DNA of 64,000 nucleotides from the NCBI GenBank assembly GCA_014843695.1, contig CM026387.1:65424015-65488014 (forward strand), read 5' to 3'. This document shows, piece after piece, positions 49,071 through 59,222 of this stretch. The position numbers and the translations under genes were made by a program. How positions within the stretch are numbered: the first letter of the stretch is position 1; the number at the start of each line of letters is the position of its first letter. Origin of the DNA: Archivesica marissinica (lineage: Eukaryota; Mollusca; Bivalvia; Venerida; Vesicomyidae). The notes under the pieces were generated by a model. The model saw only the letters and a list, made by a program, of their open reading frames with translations, had not been told where the DNA came from and made no database searches.

Positions 49071-49261
49071 TAAAAAAGCTCCTGTAGCTTTCAATTCAAT
49101 CCACTTGTCTTGATAGTTGTATTGTATGGATGTTATATGTACAGATGTTATATGTCATGTTTATCTCTTGATAAATAAAATATGTTTAAACCAACAACAC
49201 AATTCTAATGAAATTCATTAACATATTTCCAGAGTTTTCAGTTACAAATACGAAAAGCATA

Positions 49262-49503
49262 TTAACCCATTCAACACCAAGTAACTGACATGGACTGGTC
49301 CATGATATTTTTAGACCAATAAATTAATAACAAAATTACATTTGGATCAGTTCATTTATCAAAATGGGTAATTTTTTTTCTAAAATAGTAATATTACTGG
49401 CAAAAAGTGCAGATCCTGATGAGACGGCTCGTCACGAGCCGGCTCATCTGGATCTACACTTTTTGTAAGCCAATTTAGAGGTCTGTGGTGTTGAAAGGGT
49501 TAA
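49262..49503 (+). mobile_element. TTAA-flanked MITE, family P
   Basis: TTAACCCATTCAACACC to GGTGTTGAAAGGGTTAA, with the internal hairpin GACGGCTCGTCACGAGCCGG. Confidence 0.9.
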
Positions 49504-49652
49504 TGAATTGTTGTTTGCTAAATTTATTTGCACTATTCATAGCCTTTATTGTATGCTAGTATTGATGATTGTCCTGAACACTTCATGCACGGTGTCCACA
49601 TTCTTTGTTTCATATCTCATTTGTAATGTATGTACATTGAAGCACCACTACA

Positions 49653-49920
49653 GGCGGATCTGTAGTCCAGTGGTTAACACGGACTGGTAATCCAGGGATT
49701 GCAGGTTCGGTCCCCAGTCTGACCATAATAAAAAACAGTCTTTCAGATGGGACTTTAAACCGTCGGTGCTTTACACAAAATACGTAAAAGAACCAGAGGA
49801 GACTCTGGAAAGGGTCTCTGTCTGTATCATTGCACATTCCTCCAAAAATCTAATATGACTAATCTCTTCAGGAGGTGTCGCTCATATGGGCAACCGGTAG
49901 CGATAATTAAACGTAAAACA
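49653..49920 (+). mobile_element. SINE-C, full length
   Basis: Head GCGGATCTGTAGTCCAGTGG and GCAGGTTCGGTCCCC, body and tail as in the 42296 copy. A short deletion follows GGGACTTTAAACCG. Confidence 0.88.
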
Positions 49921-49938
49921 CAACACATGAAACAGCAG

Positions 49939-50046
49939 TACAGTCAAACTCATGTTAGTGGTCACCTCTATTAAACAGCCAACCTGCATTAAGCAGCCAC
50001 TTTCTGTGATTCCCTTGGCTGGCTGCTTTAGACAGGTTTGACTGTA
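49939..50046. mobile_element. Small MITE with TACAGTCAAAC ends
   Basis: Left end TACAGTCAAACTCATG and right end CAGGTTTGACTGTA are inverted repeats of 11 bases. Only 108 bp, no coding capacity. Confidence 0.72.
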
Positions 50047-50126
50047 TTTACAACAAGAGGACAAAAACACAGACAATAGATAAAGGGTTATCACAGTAAC
50101 TCATAATCAGAAATTCATGCTCAGGT

Positions 50127-51774
50127 GAGCTAAAACCATGCATGCTTAGTAAAGCTAAATACATGATTGCTTAGTAAAGCTAAAAACATGTTTGCTTAGT
50201 AAAGCTAAATACATGCTTGCTTAGTAACGCTAAAAACATGCTTGCTTAGTGAAGCTAAATACATGCTTGCTTAGTAAAGCTAAATACATGATTGCTTAGT
50301 AAAGCTAAAAACATGATTGCTTAGTAAAGCTAAATACATGCTTGCTTAGTAAAGCTAAAAACATGTTTGCTTAGTAAAGCTAGACACATGATTGCTTAGT
50401 AAAGCTAAATACATGCTTGCTTAGTAGACCTAGACACATGATTGCTTAGTGAAGCTAAATACATGTTTGCTTAGTGAAGCTAAATACATGCTTGCTTAGT
50501 AAAGCTAAAAACATGCTTGCTTAGTGAAGCTAAAAACATGCTTGCTTAGTGAAGCTAAATACATGCTTGCTTAGTAAAGCTAAAAACATGCTTGCTTAGT
50601 GAAGCTAAAAACATGCTTGCTTAGTGAAGCTAAATACATGCTTGCTTAGTAAAGCTAAAAACATGCTTGCTTAGTGAAGCTAAATACATGCTTGCTTAGT
50701 AAAGCTAAAAACATGCTTGCTTAGTAAAGCTAAATACATGCTTGCTTAGTGAAGCTAAAAACATGCTTGCTTAGTGAAGCTAAAAACATGCTTGCTTAGT
50801 GAAGCTAAAAACATGCTTGCTTAGTGAAGCTAAATATATGCTTGCTTAGTAAAGCTAAAAACATGCTTGCTTAGTAAAGCTAAATACATGCTTGCTTAGT
50901 GAAGCTAAATACATGCTTGCTTAGTAAAGCTAAAAACATGCTTGCTTAGTGAAGCTAAATACATGCTTGCTTAGTGAAGCTAAATACATGCTTGCTTAGT
51001 AAAGCTAAAAACATGCTTGCTTAGTAAAGCTAAATACATGCTTGCTTAGTGAAGCTAAAAACATGCTTGCTTAGTGAAGCTAAAAACATGCTTGCTTAGT
51101 GAAGCTAAAACATGCTTGCTTAGTAAGCTAAAAATGCTTGCTTAGTAAAGCTAAAACATGCTTGCTTAGTGAAGCTAAATACATGCTTGCTTAGTAAAGC
51201 TAAAAACATGCTTGCTTAGTGAAGCTAAAAACATGCTTGCTTAGTGAAGCTAAATACATGCTTGCTTAGTAAAGCTAAAAACATGCTTGCTTAGTGAAGC
51301 TAAATACATGCTTGCTTAGTGAAGCTAAATACATGCTTGCTTAGTGAAGCTAAATACATGCTTGCTTAGTAAAGCTAAAAACATGCTTGCTTAGTGAAGC
51401 TAAATACATGCTTGCTTAGTAGATCTAGACACATCATTGCTTAGTGAAGCTAAATACATGCTTGCTTAGTAAAGCTAAAACATGCTTGCTTAGTAAAGCT
51501 AGACACATGATTGCTTAGTAAAGCTAAATACATGATTGCTTAGTAGACCTAGACACATGATTGCTTAGTAGACCTAGACACATGATTGCTTAGTAGACCT
51601 AGACACATGATTGCTTAGTAGACCTAGACACATGATTGCTTAGTAGACCTAGACACATGATTGCTTAGTAAAGCTAAAAACATACTTGCTTGGTAAAGCT
51701 AAAAACATCATTGCTTGGTAAAGCTAAAAACATCCTTGCTTGGTAAAGCTAAACACATGCTTGCTCAGGTGAAC
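50127..51774. repeat. 25-bp minisatellite array next to the exon C donor
   Basis: About 66 units of ACATGCTTGCTTAGTAAAGC plus TAAAT, with variants GTGAAGC, AAAAACATG, and ATTGCTTAGTAGACCTAGAC near the right end. Both ends of the array are followed by TGCTCAGGTGA, suggesting that it grew between two copies of that phrase. The right end is about 20 bp from the exon C donor. Confidence 0.97.
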
Positions 51775-51793
51775 ATAACATAAACAAGCTTAC

Positions 51794-51881
51794 TTTTTGC
51801 ATTTGAAATTGCCGACACTATCCCCTTTTTTGTCTTTAAAGCTACCGACATGTTCCATAGTCCAACAGCCATATTCTCCAA
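51794..51881 (-). CDS. TEX11: TEX11-like exon C
   Basis: An 88-nt exon of 29 codons plus one base, phase 0 at the start. The acceptor is very good (TTTTTTCTGCTCCTAG) and the donor is GTAAGC. The peptide LENMAVGLWNMSVALKTKK is followed by GIVSAISNAK. The block Glu-x-Met-Ala-x-x-Leu-Trp-Asn-x-x-Val corresponds to the Leu-Trp-Asn-Trp-Ala-Val region at the start of the conserved TEX11/SPO22 domain (family knowledge). The exon is squeezed between two minisatellites, the 25-bp array downstream and the 20-bp array about 100 bp upstream on the sense strand. Confidence 0.87.
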
Positions 51882-51981
51882 CTAGGAGCAGAAAAAACTC
51901 TAATAATATGTCAATTTTATGAATGAATGCTGAATCAGAGAATGACAGGGCTGGAGCTAGAGGGCGATTTGGTAGAAATAG

Positions 51982-52698
51982 TCTCCCTGGGACACCTCAC
52001 TTCTCCCTGGGACACCTCACTTCTCCCTGGGACACCTCACTTCTCCCTGGGACACCTCACTACTCCCTGGGACACCTCACTTCTCACTGGGACACCTCAC
52101 TTCTCCCTGGGACACCACACTACTCCCTGGGACACCTTACTTCTCCCTGGGACACCTCACTACTCCCTGGGACACCTCACTACTCCCTGGGACACCTCAC
52201 TTCTCACTGGGACACCTCACTACTCCCTGGGACACCTCACTACCCTGGGACACCTCACTTCTCCTGGGACACCTCACTACTCCCTGGGACACCTCACTTC
52301 TCCCTGGGACACCTCACTACTCTCTGGGACACCTCACTTCTCACTGGGACACCTCACTTCTCCCTGACATCACTTCTCCTGGGACACCTCACTACTCACT
52401 GAGACACCTCACTTCTCCCTGGGACACCTCACTTCTCCCTGGGACACCTCACTTCTCCCTGGGACACCTCACTTCTCCTTGGGACACCTAACTACTCCCT
52501 GAGACACCTCACTACTCCCTGAGACACCTCACTTCTCCCTGGGTCACCTCCCTTCTCCCTGGGACACCTCACTTCTCCCTGAGACACCTCACTTCTCCTT
52601 GGGACACCTAACTACTCCCTGGGACACCTCACTACTCCCTGGGACACCTCATTTCTCCCTGGGACACCTCACTTCTCCCTGGGTCATCTCACTTCCCC
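51982..52698. repeat. 20-bp minisatellite array
   Basis: About 36 units of GGGACACCTCACTTCTCCCT, with CACTAC, CTCACT and GAGACACC variants and a few short units near 52240 and 52366. It lies in the intron between exons B and C. Plus-strand Ser/Thr/Pro-rich open frames over it are artefacts. Confidence 0.97.
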
Positions 52699-53089
52699 CT
52701 TTTTTGAGTTCAGGGAGAAATTCTTTCATATAATATACTGGTACATATAGAGGACATTCGGATGAGTCAATAAAAAGTCTCTTTCATATTCCGTAAACGT
52801 TGCCTAATTTGATGGTCAAGCTTTAGCCCTTATAGACAAGCAAATGAGAATAATCACCGGTATATTCACCATTACAGACAGGTGTTCATTGCACTGTTTC
52901 TGGCAAATATATCTAACTGGAGCTAACAATATTATAGTCATACAGGACAAAGTTCATACAAACGATACACAGGAGAAAATAACAATTATTACTATACGCT
53001 TTTCATTTACTGGTACTGGGTTGAATAGAGATAGATACTGTAAATACTGACGTCACATACAGTGGATTATAACCGACAATGTCACATAC
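52699..53089 (-). other. Intron between exons B and C, distal part
   Basis: AT-rich, nothing recognised apart from the exon B donor at its right end. Confidence 0.45.
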
Positions 53090-53229
53090 CTCAGCTAATT
53101 GCGCTGTTTCTCCAGGGCTGGCTGATTCCCAGTCTGGCAATGCCTCGCACAATTTGACACCCCTGTCCAGATAATCAGCCCAACTAGTACAGGAAGTGGC
53201 ATTCTCCTTGCATATCTCAGTGCTCAAAG
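53090..53229 (-). CDS. TEX11: TEX11-like exon B
   Basis: A 140-nt exon. CT completes a codon with the last G of exon A (Ala), then 46 codons to the donor GTATGT in phase 0. The acceptor is TTTATTTGCTTAG. The peptide contains STEICKENATSC, WADYLDRGVKLCEALPDWE and GETAQLAE. It is acidic and predicted helical. No strongly diagnostic motif is visible, but its position and both phases fit between exon A and exon C, and the frame is open throughout. Confidence 0.8.
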
Positions 53230-53918
53230 CTAAGCAAATAAAGTTTATTTTATGACTGCCTGATATTTACATACTATATTATTATGTACCAAGATAACTA
53301 TAGATATACAATTACACACATAGCCTGGCCAATGTGTGTTCTTTAAAAACCAACAAAGCCTTAATTGATTTAAATCGATTTTTTTTATTTAAATCAAAAA
53401 AGTCATGACTTTTTTTAAAAAGTCATGACTTTTTTAAAAAGTCATAACTTTTGCCGGCCCTGAACAAAGGGTCATAACTCCATAAAAATATCCCCTAGTT
53501 TTGAACTATTGATAGTGATGACTCCTGTAAAGTTTCATCGACATCTGACAAGGGGCTATAGAGATATAACTATAGATATAAAAAGTGTTTTTAAAATTCT
53601 TCATGGGCCCATAGTTCTGTAACAAAATCAGTCAAGCAGAGGGGGAAGATGGCATGTACAATTAGGCTTGATAGTAATCACTGCTGTATAGTTTGAACAG
53701 ACGGACTCGCATATCTACATATGAATACGTGACTTACAACATTTCTCTCTCTTTTGTTCTATCAGACACACAGGACCATTAATATTCATACAAGACCTAA
53801 TCCTAGACAATATATTTAATGTTCATCTAGTCATGCAAGTATCCATTTGTATATATGACAATGCCAAAAACAATATGTCTGCCCAGAAGGGGGAACACAT
53901 AATTATGACATGCATCTT
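53230..53918 (-). other. Intron between exons A and B with AT palindromes
   Basis: At 53360-53453 there is TTGATTTAAATCGA paired with ATTTAAATCAA, then three tandem units of AAAAGTCATGACTTTTTT (each a palindrome). It is followed by GGGTCATAACTCCATAAAAA and AAGTTTCATCGACATCTGAC, which look like an old dispersed repeat. No exon is seen. Confidence 0.6.
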
Positions 53919-54538
53919 AGCCTGGGTTCCAGTCTGTCGATTTTTCACCAATTTACTTCTAGCAAAATGACAGCCTGGGGAAACTCGATTTCCAAGCGTA
54001 GCGCCACCTACATTACATGTGTATTTTCTAGGGTGTTGATTGAAGAACAACAAAAAATAGAATCTTTTCGGAAATTGCCGAACTGGCACGATTATACACG
54101 ATCATTTCCGAAAATACACGGATGCTCCCGTAGCCTCATTTACATTGCAAACATTATATTTTCCCATATCTGTGTACTATTACATTTAGGTACGTAAGGA
54201 CGACTTAAATCTTGAGTAAATATGACAAATCAGACGCACATTGTACCTTTTAAAACTATTTATCGTTCCGTTGACCCGTAAACAATGGCGGCCAAATTAT
54301 AATGTTTTATCAACATTGCAGTGCCTCGCTTTCGATTCCAGTACGTCATTAATTAAGTGACGTGCTAATGGGCCTATTAATAGGATTAATGATAATCAAT
54401 AATTACACGTAATACCCCCCAACTTTCCCCAGGCGTTGATATTATCAGAAACTCAATACGGCCCAATTAATGATCTCGGTTGTAAAATATATTTATATGA
54501 CTGACCAGGCAAAATATATCAACGCCTGTTCCCAGGCT
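53919..54538 (+). mobile_element. MITE, family X, interrupted by a second element
   Basis: Left part AGCCTGGGTTCCAGTCTGTC to TCTAGCAAAATGAC (53919-53970). The right part resumes GTTGATATTATCAGAAACTC at 54435 and ends GCCTGTTCCCAGGCT at 54538. The intervening sequence is element Y. Confidence 0.82.
53971..54434. mobile_element. Element Y, nested in a family X MITE
   Basis: Ends AGCCTGGGGAAAC on the left and CTTTCCCCAGGC on the right are inverted repeats of about 11 bases. The 464 bp inside have no coding capacity. I see no second copy of Y in the window. Confidence 0.65.
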
Positions 54539-54609
54539 ACATGCATCTGACAAACTTAGAAACTTGAATGTTAACAACGCTATACTGGTGATAGGAATCA
54601 CATACATAC

Positions 54610-54660
54610 CTTTAAACTGAGCTAAAAGGTTTGACAATTCAGGAATCATCCTCACAAGCT
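54610..54660 (-). CDS. TEX11: TEX11-like exon A (most upstream exon found)
   Basis: A 51-nt exon: AG completes a codon started upstream, then 16 codons (LVRMIPELSNLLAQFK) and a final G. The acceptor is TTTTCTGTTTTCAG and the donor GTATGT, both good. The final G plus CT of exon B gives Ala, so the phase fits. The peptide is a plausible amphipathic helix before the conserved TEX11 domain but has no diagnostic motif, so this exon rests mainly on splice sites and phase. The exon with the start codon should lie further right. I could not find one up to 64000. Confidence 0.68.
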
Positions 54661-54990
54661 CTGAAAACAGAAAATGTATGGGAGTGGAATGATATATTTA
54701 TGATTTTCATAATAATATTATTATCAGATATTGAATCTCGCAACATAATCACGAGTCTAATTTACCAACAATGACAAATATCATTAGTGTTTATTTGTTA
54801 TTGAATTTACGAGTCTTCCAACGATAAAAATAAGTCTCAAATGATCATGAATTATATAGGATCCTATTGATAACATATGATAATCATCCAGAAAGTTATA
54901 AATTCACATGTCAATTATATCATTATCAAATTGTGCAAAGACGAGAGGGCCCGGTGACCCGGTAGAATAGAATTCTCTATATTAATTTTC
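54661..54990. other. AT-rich stretch upstream of exon A
   Basis: No exon, promoter or repeat recognised. A GGGCCCGGTGACCCGGTA phrase lies at 54948. Confidence 0.4.
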
Positions 54991-55351
54991 CTTAGGCAAT
55001 GCACTTAAATACCACATTGCCTCTTCTCTCTTCATCATGCAAATGGATTCCATAGTGATTAATCTAACATTGTAAAAACTTAGTTTATACAAAGTTATTT
55101 TAGCTCAATTGCAGAACAAGTTCTTACAACTTATATTAATCACTCACGAGACCTCATTCCTGATGGAATCCATCGCCACGAGGGAGAGAGAAGAGGAAAT
55201 GTGGTTTTTAAATGCCTTGCCTAAGGGCACAATCGTAACGGCTCCAGCGGGGCTCAAACTCCGGGTCTTTCGCACCCAAATGAATGCGCTACCACGACCT
55301 CCACATTGTAACAACTAGCTTCACAATTGAGCTAAAATAGTTTGTATAAAC
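54991..55351. mobile_element. SINE-A pieces in opposite orientation
   Basis: A plus-strand body fragment (TTAGGCAATGCACTTAAATA, 54991-55088) is followed by a near-complete minus copy (55089-55304), then a plus-strand tail (CACAATTGAGCTAAAATAGT, to 55351). This looks like a minus copy inserted into an older plus copy. Confidence 0.78.
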
Positions 55352-55593
55352 TATATATAAATTTTAAGATTCTTGCAACCTTATATACTGGTACGAAATA
55401 TAGACCAAAGCACACCTCTGACAATCTAGCACACATATTCTTTCCTGGGGAGGACACACGGACCCCCCCCCCCCTGGTCAAATTGGCCTATACATCAATT
55501 CCAGCCAAGCATTGCCCCACCCCCACATTTACAAATGTTCGAAATATAATACTATATAACTATATTTATCTGTTTTTTGCTCATTCCTCTATT

Positions 55594-55750
55594 TGATAGT
55601 TCAAGCACCTGCTACTTACTGACAGTGATAACGTCATTCACAAGCAAATTCGAAAAAACATGTGAGGTCTGGAAAACGAAAACAGTGCCATTGACGATAA
55701 TACTGTAGAATCGTTGCTAGGCTTAGAAGAATCATACAGTAGATCCTTTT
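55594..55750. repeat. Dispersed repeat, partner of 58252-58400
   Basis: CAAGCACCTGCTACT, GATAACGTCATTCACAAGCA and GCCATTGACGATAATAC have counterparts at 58262-58400 in the same orientation. The pair flanks the palindrome locus. Confidence 0.6.
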
Positions 55751-55793
55751 TAAGCCTACATATTGTAATATTACTGTACTGATATATATTATC

Positions 55794-55993
55794 CCCAACG
55801 ACCCTAATATCGCTGAATATTAATGAGCGGTGATAACAGAATAAATCCAAATGAACCCCGCACATGCTGATTACCGGTATAGCAAAAACAAGCTAAAATG
55901 TCATTTCTACAGGTAAATTTACCTTCATTTATTCAAAACTTGTTTTATTTTTCATTACACTTGTAAGTTTTCGTTCATGTAGTAAATATTTAT
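55794..55993 (+). mobile_element. Partial arm of the palindromic element
   Basis: ACCCTAATATCGCTGAATAT through GTTTTCGTTCATGTAGTAAA matches the start of the left arm at 56029, with an internal deletion. Confidence 0.75.
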
Positions 55994-56028
55994 ACAAATA
56001 TTTCTTTGCATATATATATCTGATTATC

Positions 56029-57118
56029 CAGTGACCCTAATATCGGTGAATACTAATGAGTGGTGATATCACAATAAATCCAAATGAACCGCACATGCTC
56101 ATTTTGTGCATACAATGTCCGTCAAATTTACGCAACTGTACATAGCAAAAACAAGCTGAAATGTCATTTCTAAATTTACCTTTATTTATTCTAAACTTAT
56201 TCTTGTTTCATTACACTCGTAAGTTTTCATTCATGTAGTCAACATTTAGGTGAATTTCAATGAATTTTGTTATCTATCAGCTGCATTTGACATTTGTATG
56301 ATGCAGCTATTCATGTGACTTAACATGACATGTATTGCTACTGGTCTCAATTTATGAGGCGAAATTTACATCATCACCAGGTATATAAAAGATCAAGGCC
56401 AGTGCTGTTGCTTTCACTTTGTTATTGATTAAGTTATCACTTATTTCTTACTAACTGATGTTGCATACAATATAATAAATTTTGATGTTGCATACATTAT
56501 AATAAATATCATTATGCTTAATTTAGAGTGAACATTATTTGCACAGCCTCTTTTTGAAACACAAATACACAGGTTATTGCTTATGTCACTGGTTATCGGC
56601 TGTGCAAATAATGTTCACTTACAATTAAGCATAATATTATATATTTTATTGTATATCAGTTAGTAACAAATAAATCATAACTGTATCAATAACAAAGTGA
56701 AAGCAACAACACTGACATCCATCTTTTATTTACGCGGTGATACCAATTATCGGTGACGATGTAAATTTCGCCTCAGATTTTTTATACCAGTGGCAATACT
56801 TGCCATTTAAGGAAATCATATGATGTCATATTAGTGACGGGCACGTTACAAATGTCAAATACAGATGATACATTGATATTCACCTAAATATTGACTACAT
56901 GAACGAAAACTTACGAGAGTAATGAAACAAGAACAAGTTTTGAATAAATTAAGGTAAATTTAACCGTAGAAATGACGTTTCAGCTAGTTTTTGCTATGGA
57001 GAGTTGCGGAACTCACAACGGAAATAGTAAATAATAAGCACAAAATGAGCATGTGTGGTTATTTGGATATATTCTGATATCACCGCTTATTAGTATCCAC
57101 CGATATTAGGGTCACTGG
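56029..57118. mobile_element. 1.09-kb palindromic (fold-back) element
   Basis: Left arm 56029-56548 and right arm 56598-57118 are diverged inverted copies around a 49-base centre. Outer ends are CCAGTGACCCTAATATCGGT and its complement ATCCACCGATATTAGGGTCA. The inner arm end is GTGAACATTATTTGCACAGC. No transposase-like frame is visible. It could be a fold-back transposon or two non-autonomous copies joined head to head. Confidence 0.82.
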
Positions 57119-57125
57119 GGATACT

Positions 57126-57653
57126 CAGTGACCCTAATATCGGTGAATACTTATTAATCCAAATGAACCGCACATGTTCATTTTGCGCTTACTATTGACA
57201 ATTTCTGTCGGATTTCTGCAACTGTCCACAGCATAAACTAGCTGAAATGTCATTTCTACGGGTAAATTTACCGTAAATTATTCAAAATTAGTTTTTTCCT
57301 CTTACACTTGTATGTTTTCGTTCATGTAGTCAATATTTATGTGAATTTCAATGAATTTGTTATCTAGCGGCTGCATTTGACATTTGTAAGGTGCCCGCTA
57401 CTGATGTGACGTCACATGATTGCCATATATGGCATGTATTGCTGCTGGTATAAACTTTTAAGGCGAAATTTACATCGTCATCGGTAAATAAAAGATGGAG
57501 GCTTTCAATTTGTTTTTGATTCAGTTATGATTTATTTCTTACTAACTAATATTGCATACAATAAAATAAATATGATTATGTTTAATTAAGAGTGAACAGT
57601 ATTTACACAGCCTCATTTTAGAACACAAATACACAGGTTACCGGTATACACGA
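57126..57653 (+). mobile_element. Single arm of the same element family
   Basis: Direct copy of the left arm, from CAGTGACCCTAATATCGGTG to ACAGCCTCATTTTAGAACAC and the start of the centre (ACAAATACACAGGTTA), then cut off by the next element. Confidence 0.8.
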
Positions 57654-58133
57654 GGGTGACACCCCCCCTTTTGGTACGCGGGATTCAGGGCCTATTTAGT
57701 CCGTATTCGGGACGCAAGAGCGTCGTACGCGGTACGCAATAAAAACATCTTTTGGTATTCAGTACGCAAGATTTCCAATATAAATTGTTTTCTTGGACAA
57801 TAATCTACGTTCTATTACCAATTTAACGACAACAATACCACGAAACATGCTTCAATTTTCAAAAGCGATTTTATGTGTATAAAACGTAAATTGTTGATGT
57901 ACGGACCTATACGATCTATTCGGACTTTAGATAATGTCTAGGGTTACTTCCCTTATAAACAATTTTACCATTTGCACTATTGTAAACAGACAAAATGTTC
58001 TTGGAGGCGTGTTTTCAATGTGTTAAACTGGTTAAAAAGTATTCGGGATTCAGCGAAAAAATAAGGTGGTATATGGGAATCACTGAACAAAATAAGAAGT
58101 ATTCGGGATTCAGGGGGGAGGGGGGTGTCACCC
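57654..58133. mobile_element. 480-bp element with GGGTGACACCCCCC ends
   Basis: Left end GGGTGACACCCCCC and right end GGGGGGTGTCACCC are perfect inverted repeats. Subterminal copies of ATTCGGGATTCAG or CGGGATTCAGG occur at both sides (57687, 58040, 58101). No coding capacity beyond a 65-codon frame. The superfamily was not determined, and a target duplication is not clear. Confidence 0.75.
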
Positions 58134-58251
58134 TAATACCCAGGATAAGTGATTTTATTTTTAAGAAAAAACTCAACATTTACATATTTTGAAATAAATG
58201 GTGAATATTGATCTGTTTCTGCTCATCTTAGTGTATGGAAGTTTTAGCGTC

Positions 58252-58400
58252 TACCAAATAATCCAAGTACCTGCTACTGATAGAGATGACGTAATTTGCA
58301 AACAAATTCGAAAACAGGTGGTGTCCGAAATATGGCTATTGACGATAAAAACACATTCATGAAGCAGAAAGATCTACTGTCAAACTATAACACCCTACAT
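58252..58400. repeat. Dispersed repeat, partner of 55594-55750
   Basis: CAAGTACCTGCTACTGATAG, AAATTCGAAAACAGG and AGATCTACTGTCAAA parallel the left partner. Confidence 0.6.
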
Positions 58401-58655
58401 GACTAACTAATACACAACAGTTTCGTCTAAGGTGTAGTAAAGAATATTTAGAACATAACTGACAATAACTAATTAATTTCTGAATGCCAAAAGAATGACT
58501 TGAATACGTTTTATTTATTTACTTATTTTGCTCTCTAGTGTCCCTCGTCAACTTCCGGTCGTCTGCACGATATTGAATTATACAACAACGAATCTTATAT
58601 ACGTCGTCATCATCCTATGTCACTTGATGAATCGCGTACATGGTGGATGGTTACC

Positions 58656-58824
58656 AGCCTGGGAACAGGCGTCGATATATTTTGCCTGGTCAGTCAAATA
58701 AATTTATTTATTTTAAAACCGAGACTATTAATTGGGCCGTATTGAGTTTCTGATCATATCAACGTGTCATTTTGCCAGAAGTTAAAAAGTGAAAAATTGA
58801 CAGACTGGAACCCAGGCTAGATGC
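58656..58824 (-). mobile_element. MITE, family X, complete with 9-bp target duplication
   Basis: AGCCTGGGAACAGGCGTCGA to TGGAACCCAGGCTAGATGC. The 9-bp direct repeat ATGGTTACC flanks it (58647-58655 and 58825-58833). Only the AGCCTGGG/CCCAGGCT ends are inverted. An 8-9 bp duplication points to hAT, Mutator or P-like mobilisation (inference). Confidence 0.8.
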
Positions 58825-59104
58825 ATGGTTACCGGTAATTGGGAAAGTAATTCCTGCAGCATTATATATGTACATACTAGTAGTTGCAGACGACTGCTTA
58901 TTGCATAGGCAGATCAAGGCAATATTAAATGATAAAGCACAACAGGTGGAATTGCATCAATAGAAGTGTCAGGTCACCCAGGCACATCTCAAACAGCCGA
59001 ACTCGCATTGACAATCCATACGACACCCAGTGCCGTTGCCAGAAGCTGAACATAACCGAGGCAAAACTGTCTGTGTTGGTCCGGGGTCATGACCACCCGG
59101 ACCT

Positions 59105-59222
59105 AGCCTGGGTTATGTATGTCGATTTTTCACTTTTTTACTTCTGGTAAAATGGCGTTGATATTATCAGAAACTCCTTAGGGCCTACGGCTCAATTAAC
59201 AAAATATATAAACGCCTGCCAT
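59105..59222 (+). mobile_element. MITE, family X, shortened copy
   Basis: AGCCTGGGTTATGTATGTCG, GATATTATCAGAAACTCCTT, AATATATAAACGCCTGCC. The central part and the right end are missing. Confidence 0.7.

Larger units (their letters stand above)
5984..54660 (-). other. TEX11: Partial TEX11/SPO22/ZIP4-like gene (locus span)
   Basis: Nine different exons, all on the minus strand, join with matching phases (A to B phase 1, B to C 0, C to D 1, D to E 0, E to F 1, F to G 0, G to H 0, H to I 0) into about 256 residues. Family-like signatures appear in the expected order: LWNMSVALK, AKIRHIA, LKRQIM, TGRAWLD followed by GN and AD, DLFTLFCYRAE, LLPKFPKE, and CYNTGVELYQ with WLRESYELGK. Family knowledge: TEX11/Zip4/Spo22 is a TPR-rich meiotic scaffold of roughly 900 residues acting on chromosome axes in prophase I, promoting synapsis and class I crossovers. 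The start codon exon and the exons after I are not found in the window. Introns are packed with minisatellites, SINEs and MITEs. The family call rests on remembered motifs, not on a search. Confidence 0.83.

Noticed and set aside
51923..52402. Ser/Thr/Pro-rich 159-codon frame
   Set aside because: It follows the 20-bp array, and overlapping frames look equally open.
54270..54300. Gene start at AACAATGGCGGCCAAA
   Set aside because: The frame stops after five codons, and the site is inside element Y.
55638..55865. First coding exon of the TEX11-like gene (ATGACGTTATCACTG then GTAAGT)
   Set aside because: The donor is good, but the phase does not fit exon A and the sequence is part of a dispersed repeat with a partner at 58252.
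58929..59150. 73-codon plus-strand frame containing a basic stretch
   Set aside because: It runs into a family X MITE, and no recognisable domain or splice context was seen.
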